Part shown: one piece after another, positions 11,606-24,319 of the stretch | Layout: each line of letters opens with the position of its first letter | Numbering within the stretch: position 1 is the first letter of the stretch | Origin: Nematostella vectensis | Lineage: Eukaryota > Cnidaria > Anthozoa > Actiniaria > Edwardsiidae | Length of the DNA stretch: 64,000 bases | Assembly (NCBI RefSeq): GCF_932526225.1 | Contig: NC_064042.1 | Location: 12,349,040 to 12,413,039, forward strand | Reading direction: 5' to 3' | Made by a program: the position numbers and the translations under genes | Notes under the pieces: generated by a model | Databases searched by the model: none | Told to the model about the DNA's origin: nothing | Seen by the model: only the letters and a program-made list of their open reading frames with translations

Positions 11606-13457
11606 ACTTCTAACATCAATTACAATTTGATTTGTTCGCTTTTGTTGTGGGGCTATTATCATACAAGCCCGCGCCTTTTATACCGCTAGTCCAGCGGAGC
11701 GGAAGGCCTGTGTTAAATCAAATATATTCTTTTGTCTTTTCTCGGTAGAGATTGCCTTGAAGTAAACTGGTGCGATTGTCGCTTTAGGTATTGGTAATAG
11801 GTTAAAAGCATATACCGCTAGTCAAATTGACTTATTGGATCGAGAGACTTTGAACTCCCAAGTTGCGCTTACTTCAAAACAGTCAAACACTTAATCACGT
11901 TTAAGTTAGGCGATAGGGAAAGTGTGGCGATACAAGTGGAAGAAACGGAAAGCGGTAGATAAGGGGTCACGGGGTCGCACTTGTAAAAAATTTCTGAGTT
12001 TCTTCTTTTTGTTTATTTAACAGCTCATATTTAACGCATAACATTGCTAGTGCGATCCCTTGTTTGAGAAATCGTGAAAAAAATTTCCAATCAGCAAAAC
12101 ATCAAGTTTTGCTCGAACAATAGAGTTGCCCGTAGCATGAAATGTCAACACTTGTCATGCGAAAGGAAACCAGAACGTAGTTTTGCCTGTTTATTCTGTT
12201 CGTAAAGCTCTGTGCGTTCTTCACGATGAGGAGAAGCTGCTTTTTCCCGACATTACATCCAAACTTCGATCCAGGCTATGGCAATCTACTTCAACCAGCT
12301 ATATGGCCGAGGATATAATACCGGCAATGAAGATTTCCGGTCCGATTTCCCTCAGTCACCGCCAGCCAGTCCAGCCGCGCAGGCCGTGATGCAGGACCGG
12401 CGAAACCAGTATATTTTGTTTAGTTATAGGTTAGTAGGGATGTCATAATAGAAGCACCATTTATTCCCTTTCTAATCTTCACAAAACGCAAGGCGATTAA
12501 ACATTCCGTTGTGAAATACCAATACACGCAAATGTGCTACGTTATTTCACGCATATTTGACATTCTGTCATATGCAATTTGTATCCAATTTCCGTTGAAC
12601 GTTTCTGGTATCCGGATTAGTAACAAAAATCCTTGTTTAGAAGCGTGTCTTGTTAGAGGTGACACAAATATCATACTGTAATACTGCAAGCGTTCGTAGT
12701 TCAGCGTTCTCATTTCCGTGAAACGTTCCGAATAAAAAACAAAAACAAATCCTTGTTTAGAAGCGCGTGTTGTTCAGTAGTTGTTGTGTGGTTTGAGAGT
12801 TGTAATTTGAAGTTAAAACGCGAGAGCAATTAAAAAAGCTGAAAGGAAAAAGCGTGGTGCCTTGCGAGAGTAAATTGTGAGCAGAGCGACTTGGGGGTTT
12901 GTTTTTGTTTTTCAAGTTACAGCCCGATATTGGAGAGCGATTTCATAGTCAATTAGATAGTTGGAGTTTAATTTGATATGAAAGTGTAATTCAAAACCAA
13001 CGTCCATGGGTGGCCTGCCTGGGCTTCCATGGTACGTACGGCCCTGGTGTTACTGATAAAGGTCTGCTTTCTTTCTGTCATTCTAATTTATTTTGACACC
13101 ATCGTTTCTAATGGTACCAAACAGGCTTACTATACGCTCTGCCTCTTTATATATATATCACTTTCTCTTCCCGAATTAGTATTGTAATTTTGAGGTCTCA
13201 CACTGCAATATATGAAAATTCAGAAAAGCTCTCATATCGTTTTATTGATGGACTGCAATAAGCATTTGGCTATGTGTAGCGTCGGCGCTACGGACCAACC
13301 AAAGTCCAATAATGAAGCGTTAGGAGTAAATTGGACAAACTCCACTGCTTCTCACATATGCGTGCGAGTTTAATGCACTTGAGCATTACGGAAGAGTGCA
13401 AAAAGTTGAATAAAGCTTCGGAATCGTTAAGATGTGCTGCAATTTAAAATGGAATAA
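11606..13457. other. Intergenic region between two divergent genes, one weak exon candidate
   Basis: This holds the putative promoter of the TRAF-like gene (minus) and the upstream region of the UBX-like gene (plus). About 12233-12448 is richer in GC, and one frame reads FNQLYGRGYNTGNEDFRSDF, ending in TAA near 12448 after an acceptor-like TTCTTCACGATGAG. No partner exon was found. Confidence 0.35.
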
Positions 13458-13868
13458 ATGTTTGAGCTAGAAATGGTACATCCGTACCCTTATCGGCTTT
13501 ACCCCCCATGGTACAGACGCCAGCATAAAAGGGCGCTGCCGAAGAATCCAAGTCCATTCCGCCGCAGACTCGAATACGACGTACGTACTTTTTGTAAGGT
13601 AAGCATCAAAGCAATCAATCATACTTCATACTTCGAGGGGTAGAACAAGTGCACGAACTAAGAAAAGACTGACCTAAACATTTTAGGGTGTTTATTCTAT
13701 ACTTTTATGACATATGTACTTTTATTATTATTTTTTACTTTATAATTCGGTCCATCCCAGCAAGGCGAAGTGGTGTTGTTTTGTTTGCGGATTCAATTTC
13801 CCCCCTTTTAACTCACGTGCGATGTATTTCAGATCATAACTGTCTGAGGAAACTTTGTAAGGTAAGCA
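13458..13868 (+). promoter_or_regulatory. Two duplicated donor-bearing segments: possible alternative 5' exons
   Basis: TTTGTAAG|GTAAGC occurs twice, ending exons near 13598 and 13862. It is followed in both cases by similar sequence (CAATCAATCATACTTCATAC and CAATCCACCATAACTCAAAC). Both lie upstream of the acceptor at 14061 that precedes the start codon of the UBX-like gene, so they may be alternative untranslated first exons created by tandem duplication. Confidence 0.4.
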
Positions 13869-14063
13869 AAAACGCAATCCACCATAACTCAAACTTTGAG
13901 AACGTATTTAATTTTACTCAATAATGATAAGGGCGCTGTTTCACCTATAATCGAAGAGGTTTTTCTGGGAACACAAATATATCCTCATTATTTTGCAAGT
14001 TTTCTCTATGCAAAATTTGCTAATGTGTTTTATCCGCCAAAATCTGTCATCCATCTACAAGAA

Positions 14064-17000
14064 ATGGAAGAAATGTTAGAAAATCCCGCGTTCCAGGCAG
14101 CGCTGCAACAGGCTATAGCTGCCATGGTCGGACGTCGGGGTGGAAGAGGTCTAGCTGGCAGAGGGAGAGGAAGAGGGAGAGGAAGAGGACGAGAGGCGAG
14201 GTTCTCGCGAAGGGTAGTCCTTCTACCCGGGCCGGACTACGTGAATGTCCCGAGGGCCGGCCCGGCTAGGCAACGGCTAGAGGAACGGATGCTTGTGGGG
14301 AACGTTGAGTTTCATTCTGGGATGTCCGCCCATGACGTTCGTGATGCGATTTTGCACCACTTTCGGGCAAATGGCCATATGGAGGACAGGTAATTTCTGG
14401 ATTTAGTTAGCATTTAGGTATCATGTATTCTTTGTTCGTAAAAGATGGTAGCTGATTAGAGAACTAGTTATCATATGCCATTACTCTTTCGTGTCAAAAA
14501 CTTTAGTAACAATGCGTTTGGCAAGGGCAAACTAGTGTTCTTTCGATCGAGCGGGGTCCCTGTGTAATAGCCGCAGGTAATGACTGGAGGCTCAAAGCTC
14601 AAAGCAAGGAAAAGGGGCTGTAAATGACGATGGACACAGGCGATTACAAAGCTGCCACAAAAGGCCCTAGAGGGTTTTGGGAGATGACCAGTCATGGCTC
14701 CATCATATATACAACTTAGACAATTATTTTAGTCGTTATAAAAACAGACTCGCCACAACGGATTAAATTCGATCTAGATTGTGCAATAACTTCTTCAAAC
14801 TAGAAACAGTCATTTTCGTTGTCACAATGCGAAAGTATTTCGTATGATGAGTTGATCGTCTTACCATACTATTCTATTGTTTTGCTTATAGGGATGCAGA
14901 AGATTTCGAGTACTGTTGGCCAGATCCAGCCTATCCTACAAGACTGGAGCTTCTAAATGGAGACGATCCAACTGGCCAAGAAGTGCGCACGAGATGGCGC
15001 TCAAATAGAAATCTTTATGTGAGAGCTGTGTACAGACTCACTACATATAATGGAGATGAGCCCGTGAGTTTATACTACTGTTAATAAGTAATTATATATG
15101 GAGCGGGTTAAAGCACCGTTTAAGAGTGGTCATCACATTTTAAAACCATGATATATTTCAAAATGTGATGATCACTCTTTAAACGATGCTTATGAGAACT
15201 CTGTAACGCCTTGCCAAGGGGTGGTTCTGCAAATGATTTTTGATCCTACCCCTATAACTTTTATCTGTTCCCCGTTTTCCATGAAACCGGTTTGCGTTGC
15301 TCCTAATAATACGTACATATTATTTCACATTATAAACCATCATAAATTTGGGCAAAAGATTGATATTTGTCTTATAAAGCCTTATTTTTGTCAGATGATG
15401 ATTATGAATGATTTATGTGGGCTATTTATGACAAATTCATTGATATTAAATTTTGAAAAGGAAAAAAAAAAGTATTAAAAAGGTCTAAATTTGTTGGATG
15501 TTCAGACGCAGGAACCATGTAGGACAACAACAAGTTTTTATCAGACTATCAAACAGTTTTCCAGGGAAAGCAAGGGGGGTGACCAAGCCCTCCCCTTCTA
15601 GCAGCCAAAAACATAGAAAATCTATGAGACGTTATCTAAAATACCCTACCCCTGCTACGGCCTTGCATTGAAAGAGTCTTTTTGGCCCTCCCTGTTAACA
15701 ATCCCGGCTACGCTGCTGTTTTAATCAATAGGTGTAAATAATAATCAGATTTTCTATAGAATTCTCTTTAAAACTGCTCAAACTTTACATTTTTTTGTAA
15801 AAGATTCGAACAGTATCAACTTAATATCCAAATCTATACCATAAAGCTATATGAAACTATGAGCATATCTTTTGTCCACAATTCTTGGTGGACTGTTTGA
15901 GTTTCTAATAGATACTCTTCCAATCATTTTCTTCACTTGCATAACAAATCATTTTTCCCATTGAAAACACAGCGTCCCCATCAGCGGAGGGCTCGGGGAA
16001 ATCCTGCTGATCCTGGCCGTGTCTGGAGGCAAAATCTTATAGGTAAACAACATTTATCCAACTTCATAAGCATTGAGTGCATTGTTTTTAAATGGAAGTT
16101 TATTAGTAGAAATTATACTGCATCCCATAATGATAATTATTAAATTGACATCCATTGTGATTATGATTTTTGCTTTGCTAAACTTAGCCTGCTATTAACG
16201 CAACCAATCAAAGTGCTGCATTGGGGAAATTCATCTATAATTTAGACTAGTCATATATATTTTGTGCAATAACATCATTCCCATGAATAATTTGATTGAC
16301 ATACATTTTTTGTAATAATTACATCAGGTATTGCTCAGCATGGAAATGATGGTGATGAAGGTGTTGGTGAGTATAATTACTCAACGTATATATTGTTATA
16401 TGTATAATATTGTAATTACATAGATGTTACGCACATGGACATTTCCATATGAAGCTGGGAGCCGCCATAAAAAATGTGATCAGATATTGATGCTATTTGT
16501 CATCTAAACAGGTGCTGTACTGGTAGGAGACAGTGACGATGACAGTAAGTCAATATTATTGGTGTCATATATATGGGATACAAACCAACAAACAAAAGTG
16601 AATTATAAAACATTATAAATATTTTTCATGTAAAATTGATATATGCTGATACTCAGTCTCACCATAATTTTCACATATAATCTTACTTTTTTTAATACAG
16701 ATTCTGTATTGTCAGGAGATGATATTGGTAAGTTTGGTCTGGATTTCACAAATGCTGGATTGAATAAGAAGATGGATAACTAATATTACTTGCGTCTAAA
16801 GTCTGATTGTCTGTTTTTTTATTTTTAGGGGCTGTGCTGTTTGGAGATCATGCGGGTAATGGTAAGTATTTTTGTGACACTTTTTCAGGCCTAGGCAATA
16901 GTACACTCATTAATTAAATTATTAAATTATTCTGCTTAATGTAATTTTTATTTTGCTCTTGGTAGTTGGCATTTGATTTTGTAACCTCATTTACATTGTT

Positions 17001-20000
17001 TATCTACCTTCATAATAAGCATTGTATACATTATTTTCAAGTTTATTGGTAAAAGTTGTTATATTTCTCTGTGATCATTAAATATGCATACATTTCTGAT
17101 ATATTTTAAGAAGCAGGTGCTGTTCGGCGTGTAGATGAGTTGGTGGCTGATGAGGGTGCTGATAGACGTGCAGATGAGGTTGCCAGTGGCGAGGGCGCTG
17201 GTAGACATGCAGATGAGTTGCCCGGTAGAGAGGGTGCTGGTCGAGGTGCAGATGAGTTGGCTGGTGGTGTGCATGGTGAGTAAAAAACTTATTTTGTAGC
17301 AATCCACTTTTTGTTAGACAACAACAACCACAGAGATGATTGCCACCCTCTTTCCAGAGAGATATGAAAAAGTAGAATCTTCAAATAGTAAAAATGTCAC
17401 TTTATCTCCAAACCTTATAGCTGGTTTGTAAGCTTTTTTTTTTTTTTTTTTTTGCCGCCAAAAGCCTGAGAATTCGTGAATTTGTCATCAAAGTCAAGTG
17501 TTTTTTAGAGCTCTCAGGATCAGCTTTGTTCTAGACCTTCTCTACATTGCTAGATATATGTATCCAGCACCCTATATATGCATTTGATTATTTCATATAT
17601 AAGTTATTCTATATAAAACAATAATAATCTTCACTATACATTAAAGATTTTATTCTTAGAACCGTGTCCTTAATAAACACTTTCCGAATTATTCACAGGT
17701 GCTGTACTGGTAGGGGACAGTGACGAAGATGGTAAGAAATTATTATATGTCATAATTGGGATACCAATGAAACTACTGTAATATACATTAATGGTATATT
17801 TCAAATATTCATTTCTCCTGCTGATAATCAATATCATCATAATTTTCACATATCATTCTATTCTTTTAAAACAGGTTCTGTATTGTCAGGAGATGACGGT
17901 GTTGGTAAGTTTGTTCCGGGTATCACAAATCATGGATTGATTCCAAAAAAATTATTAGCTTCAGTTGGAGTACTGATTTTACTCTGACTTGGAACTGACT
18001 CGGCCACCAGGTTAACAATCAAATATCAAATGATCCACGTTACCATGCAAGCAGGTCATATTTTTTTAGAACACAAGGACTTTGTTCTTTCTTACTTTCC
18101 AAGCAGCAATTATTTGATCAAATATTTTGTAAGTATTCTCTCAGTAGATTGCATCTATTGCAAATTGATTTCTATTTTTTTCCTAGGTCATGGAGAACCA
18201 TACCAACCCAACAACAGCGGTGTGGCTATTAACTGTTACGGTATGATATTTGATAATCCTTCTATCCATAGCAACCATAATGACAATTTTTGTCCTTACA
18301 AATCTAAAAATGTGTATTCAATGTTTTGTGTGTTCAATTGTATTTATTTTTATTCCTAAATTCCATAATATTCAAGGAAGGGCTCTTCATGTCACAATCA
18401 ATGGCAGGGATTTCCCACTCCAAGGTGTGGTTGCTTTTAATAGAAATGAGTAACTATAAACACCCAACTTGGGTATTAGTTACCAACCACTTTATGTTTT
18501 TGGGGACATGTTCAATTGACTTAAGCTCAATTTATTTGTGACTTAAGACTTAGCTTTTTTGGATGGAAAGGGTTGAGTATTCATTAAGATATTAAATGAT
18601 TTGTCCCTAATTGCTTGGCAGTGAAAACATTATAAAATTTATGTTTTATGATGTAACCATGATGTAAAATGAAATTACTTTCTACGGATCTGATCAGATT
18701 GACACCAATTGGTGGAGCAGATAGAATTACTGGAAAAAGGTTATCAGAAGCACATTGTTGTGGATTGTTTCATTCACTAATTAGGACAAAACTCTGTTAT
18801 TGAATATGGTAAATCATCTTGCCTCTTTTTAACTGCATAGGAATAAGTGAATCTGGCACAACAGAGATAGGACCAGGTGTCCTAAACTATTTTACATGTC
18901 AGTCACCCTGCCTTTTTCTAAGAGGTTAGTGAAAGCAGTATACTTAAACTTCCAAAACTTTTTTTTATCTCACTGTCTTATGTGCCCATATGATGATAAA
19001 TAATAAGAAACCCCTTTACCTTTTTAAACATGGCATTTTTTTCAAGGTATTTCCATTGAAGCCTTCTAGCCATAGACATTTTTCTTTCCAGGTTTTGTTG
19101 TAGTTGTTGAAGTTTTTTTGTTGTTTTATTTTTTTGTCTGTAAAAAGCATGCATTATTTTTTGTTTTAGGTAGATTAAATCCTATGGTCGAATTTCAGCA
19201 ATTTTGGGGTGCTGTCGAGGCATCCAACCCTTGTTTGCCAATCTCGGTACTGCCAGTACCCATGGCAGTGTTTTTACTGCAGACTCAATTGCAAACAAGG
19301 GTTGGATTCCTGATCGCCCTCAATTGGGCATCAACAGAAACCAGATTGCCATGGTAAGGCATAAGTTTACCTGGAAAAAATAAGCTTTCCATCACATTAG
19401 TTCTTTACAATTGCATATCTCCGTCCTTTTCACTGTGTACCGCTGTCACCTCTCTTGGTTACCTTGATTAGAGTGCACGTTTTTCAATCGCCTCCTCTGT
19501 TAAACATCCAAAGAACTTGGGAAAACAAATGTTTATCATATCAAACTTTTATCATCAATGGAAAGATATAAAAATTAATACTGGTTTTGATGACAAATAA
19601 TGAGTTTGCATTTCAGGTTGACATCAGATGCAACCAGAGTAATTTTAGAACGAGGTCTCGTCTGGGGTGGGTCCACCTCAGATTCTGACAGGAATTCTGG
19701 CTTCTGGGGTGGTATGTATGTTTTTTTCTCAAGGGCTGGGGTTTAAACATTGTCATTTCATTAATCCGATCTGCTATTCATCAGAGAAGTAGATCTCCAC
19801 ATCTGTGAGTAAATGGTGATTACTAGTCCATCTTTGGTCAATCGAACTCTGACAAAATCGTTTGGATTTATTCAAGTGGTATTCAGCTACATGTAAATGG
19901 TGTCTAAAAGAGGGGTGTGGGGTGGCGGTTCCCGTAACACAATGTACAGTATTTGGGTATTATTGTGACGTGTAACGTATATTGGTATTAAGATAAATAA

Positions 20001-22151
20001 ATAAATGATTAGGAGCTAGTCAAAGAAGATTGCAGACTAGTGTGTGTGTATTTTTATAGGCACATTTGCACCGTTAATGAGGTTTCGCGAATGCGTTATA
20101 GTAGCATTACCTGCGGCAGTCGGCGAACCCTTTACAGATGCGCAAGTTCTTTGTATTATTGATATGGCTGACGGTAAGTTATTACATTTGTGTGCCCAGG
20201 TAAACAACAGACCCTTCAACACTCATAATTTACTATTCACTACAGCACTGAATAGAAGATCATAAAAAAAGTATAACTACCTTCGATGTTTCAGTATCAG
20301 CATCCCATCTAGATACAAATACTTAAAGGTTTTATAAATTGGGTAACATAAGACAAATCTGATCAGGAGCTGCAAAAAATATTTATTTGTTTATTTATTT
20401 ATTTACTAATATTTTCCCAGAAAAATCCCTTCAGCAAAGCTGATATAAATAGGTGACCTGGATAACAAAATTATAAGGGAAAAGAAAAATGTACCCCCTC
20501 CATTAACATTTAGGGCAAAACATGATTTTTTTTTTCAGTGACAGAGGAAAGGATTATTGCCGCCGGGGAGGAGGCGGAAGCTGCCATTTTACAAAGAAGA
20601 GAGAACATGTAAACCAGTTAATTAAACATGCGGCAGATTACTGCGAGTCTATGCTTTTTTATATAATCTCCCCAAAGGAGCTGTCAGTGACTTTAAACTC
20701 TAAATTAAAATATTGGGGCATCCCTTCAAATAGATGCTACAATTTGTGTGTTTGCCTGCCTTTTTTGCTGAAGTATCTACATTTTCTGAGTTATGAATTG
20801 TAGGACCCTTTCGCATTGTCGGCATTGTCTTTTTTTTATTCTCATTAGTATGTTTTGTAATTAGACAACATTAGATAACCCTTTTTTTATTTACAGCGAC
20901 CGAATAAGTCTTAGAGAGGAGCAGGATAGGGAAAGTCTCAGAATGGACCAAGAAAGGGTAATTTAAACGTGGGAAATATTTAGAATGCATATCGAACAAT
21001 ATCAAATGTAGAACCGTCCGGTATGTTAACTTTGGGATATACACATAGTCATCATTTTTGTTTATTTATTATTAATAATTTTTATTTTGCTTTTTTACAG
21101 GATAGGGAAAGACAACGGTTGATAGAAATTGAAGAGGTACGTGACATTGTTATACATATAGCAGTATTACAGCTAGCAGCTCCCACCTTCAACCTCCAAA
21201 GACTCAGAAAATGTGTTCCTCGGGTGACTTTTGTGTTCTTGTGATTTATTTCCACACCTCCCCCCCCCCCCCCCCCCCACTCTCACACACACTTTTTAAA
21301 ATTCTTTTTCCACAGCAACAAGAAAACGAAGAAAGGAGGCTGAGGGAAGAACACGAAGCGGTGGGTACAAGTATAATAGCCTTGCAAGCCCCGAGAAAAT
21401 GCCATGAACGATTTACTAGCGATAAACGAACTGTGTTTTATAAGAACGCATCGCACACCTGCATACAGATACGTTGCCTATGACATTATTAATTATCCGA
21501 TGTTTTATTATCATTCTGCAGAGCATAAGACACCTTGACGGTAATAGCGGCAGTGGCGACATAAGAGTGCGTTTCCGTGGCCGCTCGGGCGTGTTCGAGA
21601 GGCGTTTTACGCCCACTGACACTAACGAGGTAACAGCATAAACAAATAATTTTAATCAAACTGAAATAAGTCCACTTATTATCAGTATTGTATTATCAAT
21701 CCAATCCATTTGTTATTTGTCGTCGGCGTTCACGTACTAGTCGCTTTGCTAGCCACGAGGCGTGTCACGCCGATGGCCTGTGGTGATCTAGGGCCGAGCG
21801 CACAATACGAACAAATCTTTCTCTTGTCCTCAAAGTATAGGCTGCCAACAGTCAAATATTTATTTCAAAAGTGTTGCGTTTTTTTCGAAATATTTATTTG
21901 AAAAGTGTATGCGTTTTTTTTCCTACTCATCAACTTCAAAAAGAGTTTTAATGCGAGATACAGATAGTATACAACACTAAACTCAAATTGCTGACATTTT
22001 TTTAAATCTACAGCTCCTTCACCAAGTGGCACAAGCCAACTTTGGCCACTACAGAGTGCGTCTAACCTACTTCGGTCAAGACATTCCTGATAACCAGGAC
22101 CCAATAGATGTTGTTGACGCGACAACATTAATGGTGTTATGTGACGAATAG
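14064..22151 (+). CDS. 22-exon gene: RG-rich N-terminus, micro-exon repeats, charged helix and UBX-like domain (652 aa)
   Basis: Exons: 14064-14389, 14892-15063, 15973-16042, 16328-16366, 16512-16544, 16701-16727, 16829-16861, 17117-17275, 17699-17731, 17875-17904, 18187-18240, 18377-18424, 18841-18924, 19170-19353, 19617-19711, 20060-20173, 20539-20608, 20897-20957, 21101-21136, 21316-21360, 21522-21629, 22014-22151. The sum is 1959 nt, exactly 653 codons, with GT-AG at every junction. Residues 1-110 hold an Arg-Gly run (GRGRGRGRGR) then a segment resembling the N-terminal region of cnidarian G2E3-like proteins (VVLLPGP; NLYVRA at about 150). Exons 4-13 all begin and end in phase 1 and encode short acidic peptides. 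Residues about 505-572 are a charged helix (REEQDRESLRMDQERDRERQ) like the linker before UBX in FAF1/FAF2. Residues about 579-652 look like a UBX/ubiquitin fold (VRFRGRSGVFERRF). A role in ubiquitin binding is inferred. No HECT catalytic domain is present. An acceptor (CTACAAG) sits two bases before the ATG, so the 5' UTR is spliced. Confidence 0.8.
15113..15190. repeat. Long hairpin in intron 2 of the UBX-like gene
   Basis: Arms GTTTAAGAGTGGTCATCACA and TGTGATGATCACTCTTTAAA (with a few extra paired bases) are reverse complements with one or two mismatches around a short AT-rich loop. Stem length is about 30 bp. It is probably a small palindromic MITE; a hairpin RNA precursor is possible but not shown. 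Confidence 0.75.
15562..15720. mobile_element. Diverged MITE copy (GGCGTAGCC family)
   Basis: Phrases CCCTTCTAGCAGCCA, TTTGGCCCTCCCTGTTAACA and GGCTACGCTGCTG match the MITE at 7492-7630 in reverse orientation, with internal divergence. It sits in intron 2 of the UBX-like gene. Confidence 0.6.
17117..17275 (+). repeat. 39-bp (13-residue) coding tandem repeat inside exon 8
   Basis: The exon encodes about four imperfect 13-residue units of the pattern RxADELxGxEGAG. The reverse strand also stays open through it, but the plus-strand splice phases fit the gene. Confidence 0.8.
17431..17453. repeat. Poly-T tract in intron
   Basis: An uninterrupted run of about 20 T in the intron after exon 8 of the UBX-like gene. 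Confidence 0.9.
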
Positions 22152-23876
22152 TTTTTTTTTACGGAGAAGGCCGCGTGTGATCTGAAACCGCTGTAATATA
22201 GAGTTACAATATCATTTTTTTTAACTGATACAATTGTAGTCACCCAACCTGTTAATGATGTTTAGCAGACAACAACGTCTATTGGGTCCCGTTAAAGTTA
22301 ATTTTAAGCACATTCATTTTAAGTGTATTAATTCTAGTTTTCACCTCTTTCATTCGCCAATTCTTGAGTGCGATGAATTGTAAATCATCATTTCTATTAG
22401 TACCGATACCACCAAATGACGACGAGAGTTTCGTTTAAATAGAAAAGAAACCAGTGAAAAACCATTCTAGAAGTGTCATCCAACATATGCTTATGATTTT
22501 CAAGTTCGTTTTGTTTCGAATTATTAACATAATGAAAAATCGAAGAGTTCGGCGTGAGGGTTGAAAAGAAATCATATGCAGCAATTAAGGACAGTGACCA
22601 CTTTCAAATTATTGATCTCATGACACAAAATGTTATATTCCCTTTCATTGTGGTGGAATCTAATCATGTGTGACTTTAACTTATACTACGATTTTAAGTA
22701 AGCAATATGTTTGTAAATAATATTGTGCGAATAAAAAAAATACGATTTATAACTCGGATGTTGTGGGCTATTATAGATTGTAATGGAAGATACAGTTCAC
22801 ATAATCGAATACTGGTAAAGGGTTGCGAGGAAAGACCGAACGTACTGAAGGATGTTCATTATTTATGGCCTGGGGTGGGGCTGGTAGCAATATTGTTGAC
22901 CGATGGGGTGGCATTGAAAGTCATTAAGTGCATTTTTCATTGTATTGTAACCAGAAATTTCACAAACGTCGCTCAGAGATTTGTATCATTTAAAAAAGCC
23001 TTTACTTAATATACTCATATAAGATCTCTATAGTGTTCTGCACCAAGGGACACGACTTGGTTAGGTGCATACTTGGGTCAGTTCAGGGTGTTAGCCCTCT
23101 CGGGTTTGTAACGAGGTAAGACAGCAGTTTTTGCGTACTATTCGATGCACCAATCTGGAATCACTATGAACTCATTGTAATGGGCTCTTACTAATCGGAA
23201 GGAGGCAACATATAAAGGGCTGTTTTTCTAGATTTATAAAATGAAATAAAACCCATTTTGTTCTTACTGCCCCTGTTGAAAAAAAAGTATCTTAGTTATT
23301 ACAATAAACAAGGATGCACGACCAAACGAATTTTGTGTATTAGCTTTTGTGTTTGTATTTTGTGTTTAAGCTTTAAAACTGTTTCACACGTAAGGTAAAA
23401 AATTGAAAATTTTAACCCTTTTTGGTGGAATTGCCTGAATGTTCCAATGACCATGTGACAACCACCTTCGTTGTTGAAGTTAGAAAGTAGAATTTTGTTG
23501 TAGAAACAGCCACACCGGCAAAATATACGTACGAGGAAAGTGTAAGCACTCTGGCGGGAAAAAAACGAGGAACTCGAAAACTCCAAAGCCACACCATTCA
23601 CAATCCTTAGCCAAAAGGGGTACCGGAGATTGGTTTTACATTGAATTGTTTTCGGGGTTCTGAAAGGGGGGGGGGCACCAAAAAATGTTCCCAATTTAAG
23701 AGGGCTGTCTTGAGTAAACATCTTCCCTCATCTTTTAGTGAACACTCCCTAACAACAAATCTGTGACAAAATCTAAAATAGGCTTAGGCTTGTCCCTCGA
23801 ATGTTACGCCGCATCCATTTCAGAAACAACTTTTCATTGTTTAATTGTTTAATCATGTCCGTAAAAAAGAGCAGAA
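22152..23876. other. No recognisable gene
   Basis: 3' flank of the UBX-like gene, then AT-rich sequence with small frames on both strands, none with recognisable motifs or splice context. Confidence 0.45.
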
Positions 23877-23877
23877 G

Positions 23878-24105
<228 letters not shown>

Positions 24106-24319
24106 TACGCCAATGAAGGTCCCAAGCCCGGCTGAAAAAGGAGGAGGGTTGGGCGTGGGGCTAGCTACCACACCCTGTCAAAAAATCCTATTTACAGAAA
24201 CGCCAACAGCAAAATCATCAGACATCACGGTCCTGGGAGAAGATGGACCTCCAGCTGGAAGGTGTATGACGTCGGGCGGTGAAAGCCAGAACCAAGAAGC
24301 CGTCAGACCGAAGACCATC

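Larger units (their letters stand above)
16490..17940. repeat. Tandem intragenic duplication carrying two micro-exons
   Basis: Exons 16512-16544 and 16701-16727, with flanking intron sequence, are repeated at 17699-17731 and 17875-17904. Shared text includes GGTGCTGTACTGGTAGG and TTCTGTATTGTCAGGAGATG, and the following intron starts GTAAGTTTG in both. The offset is about 1.19 kb. All four exons are 27-33 nt and phase 1-1, so the frame is kept with either copy number. Confidence 0.85.
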
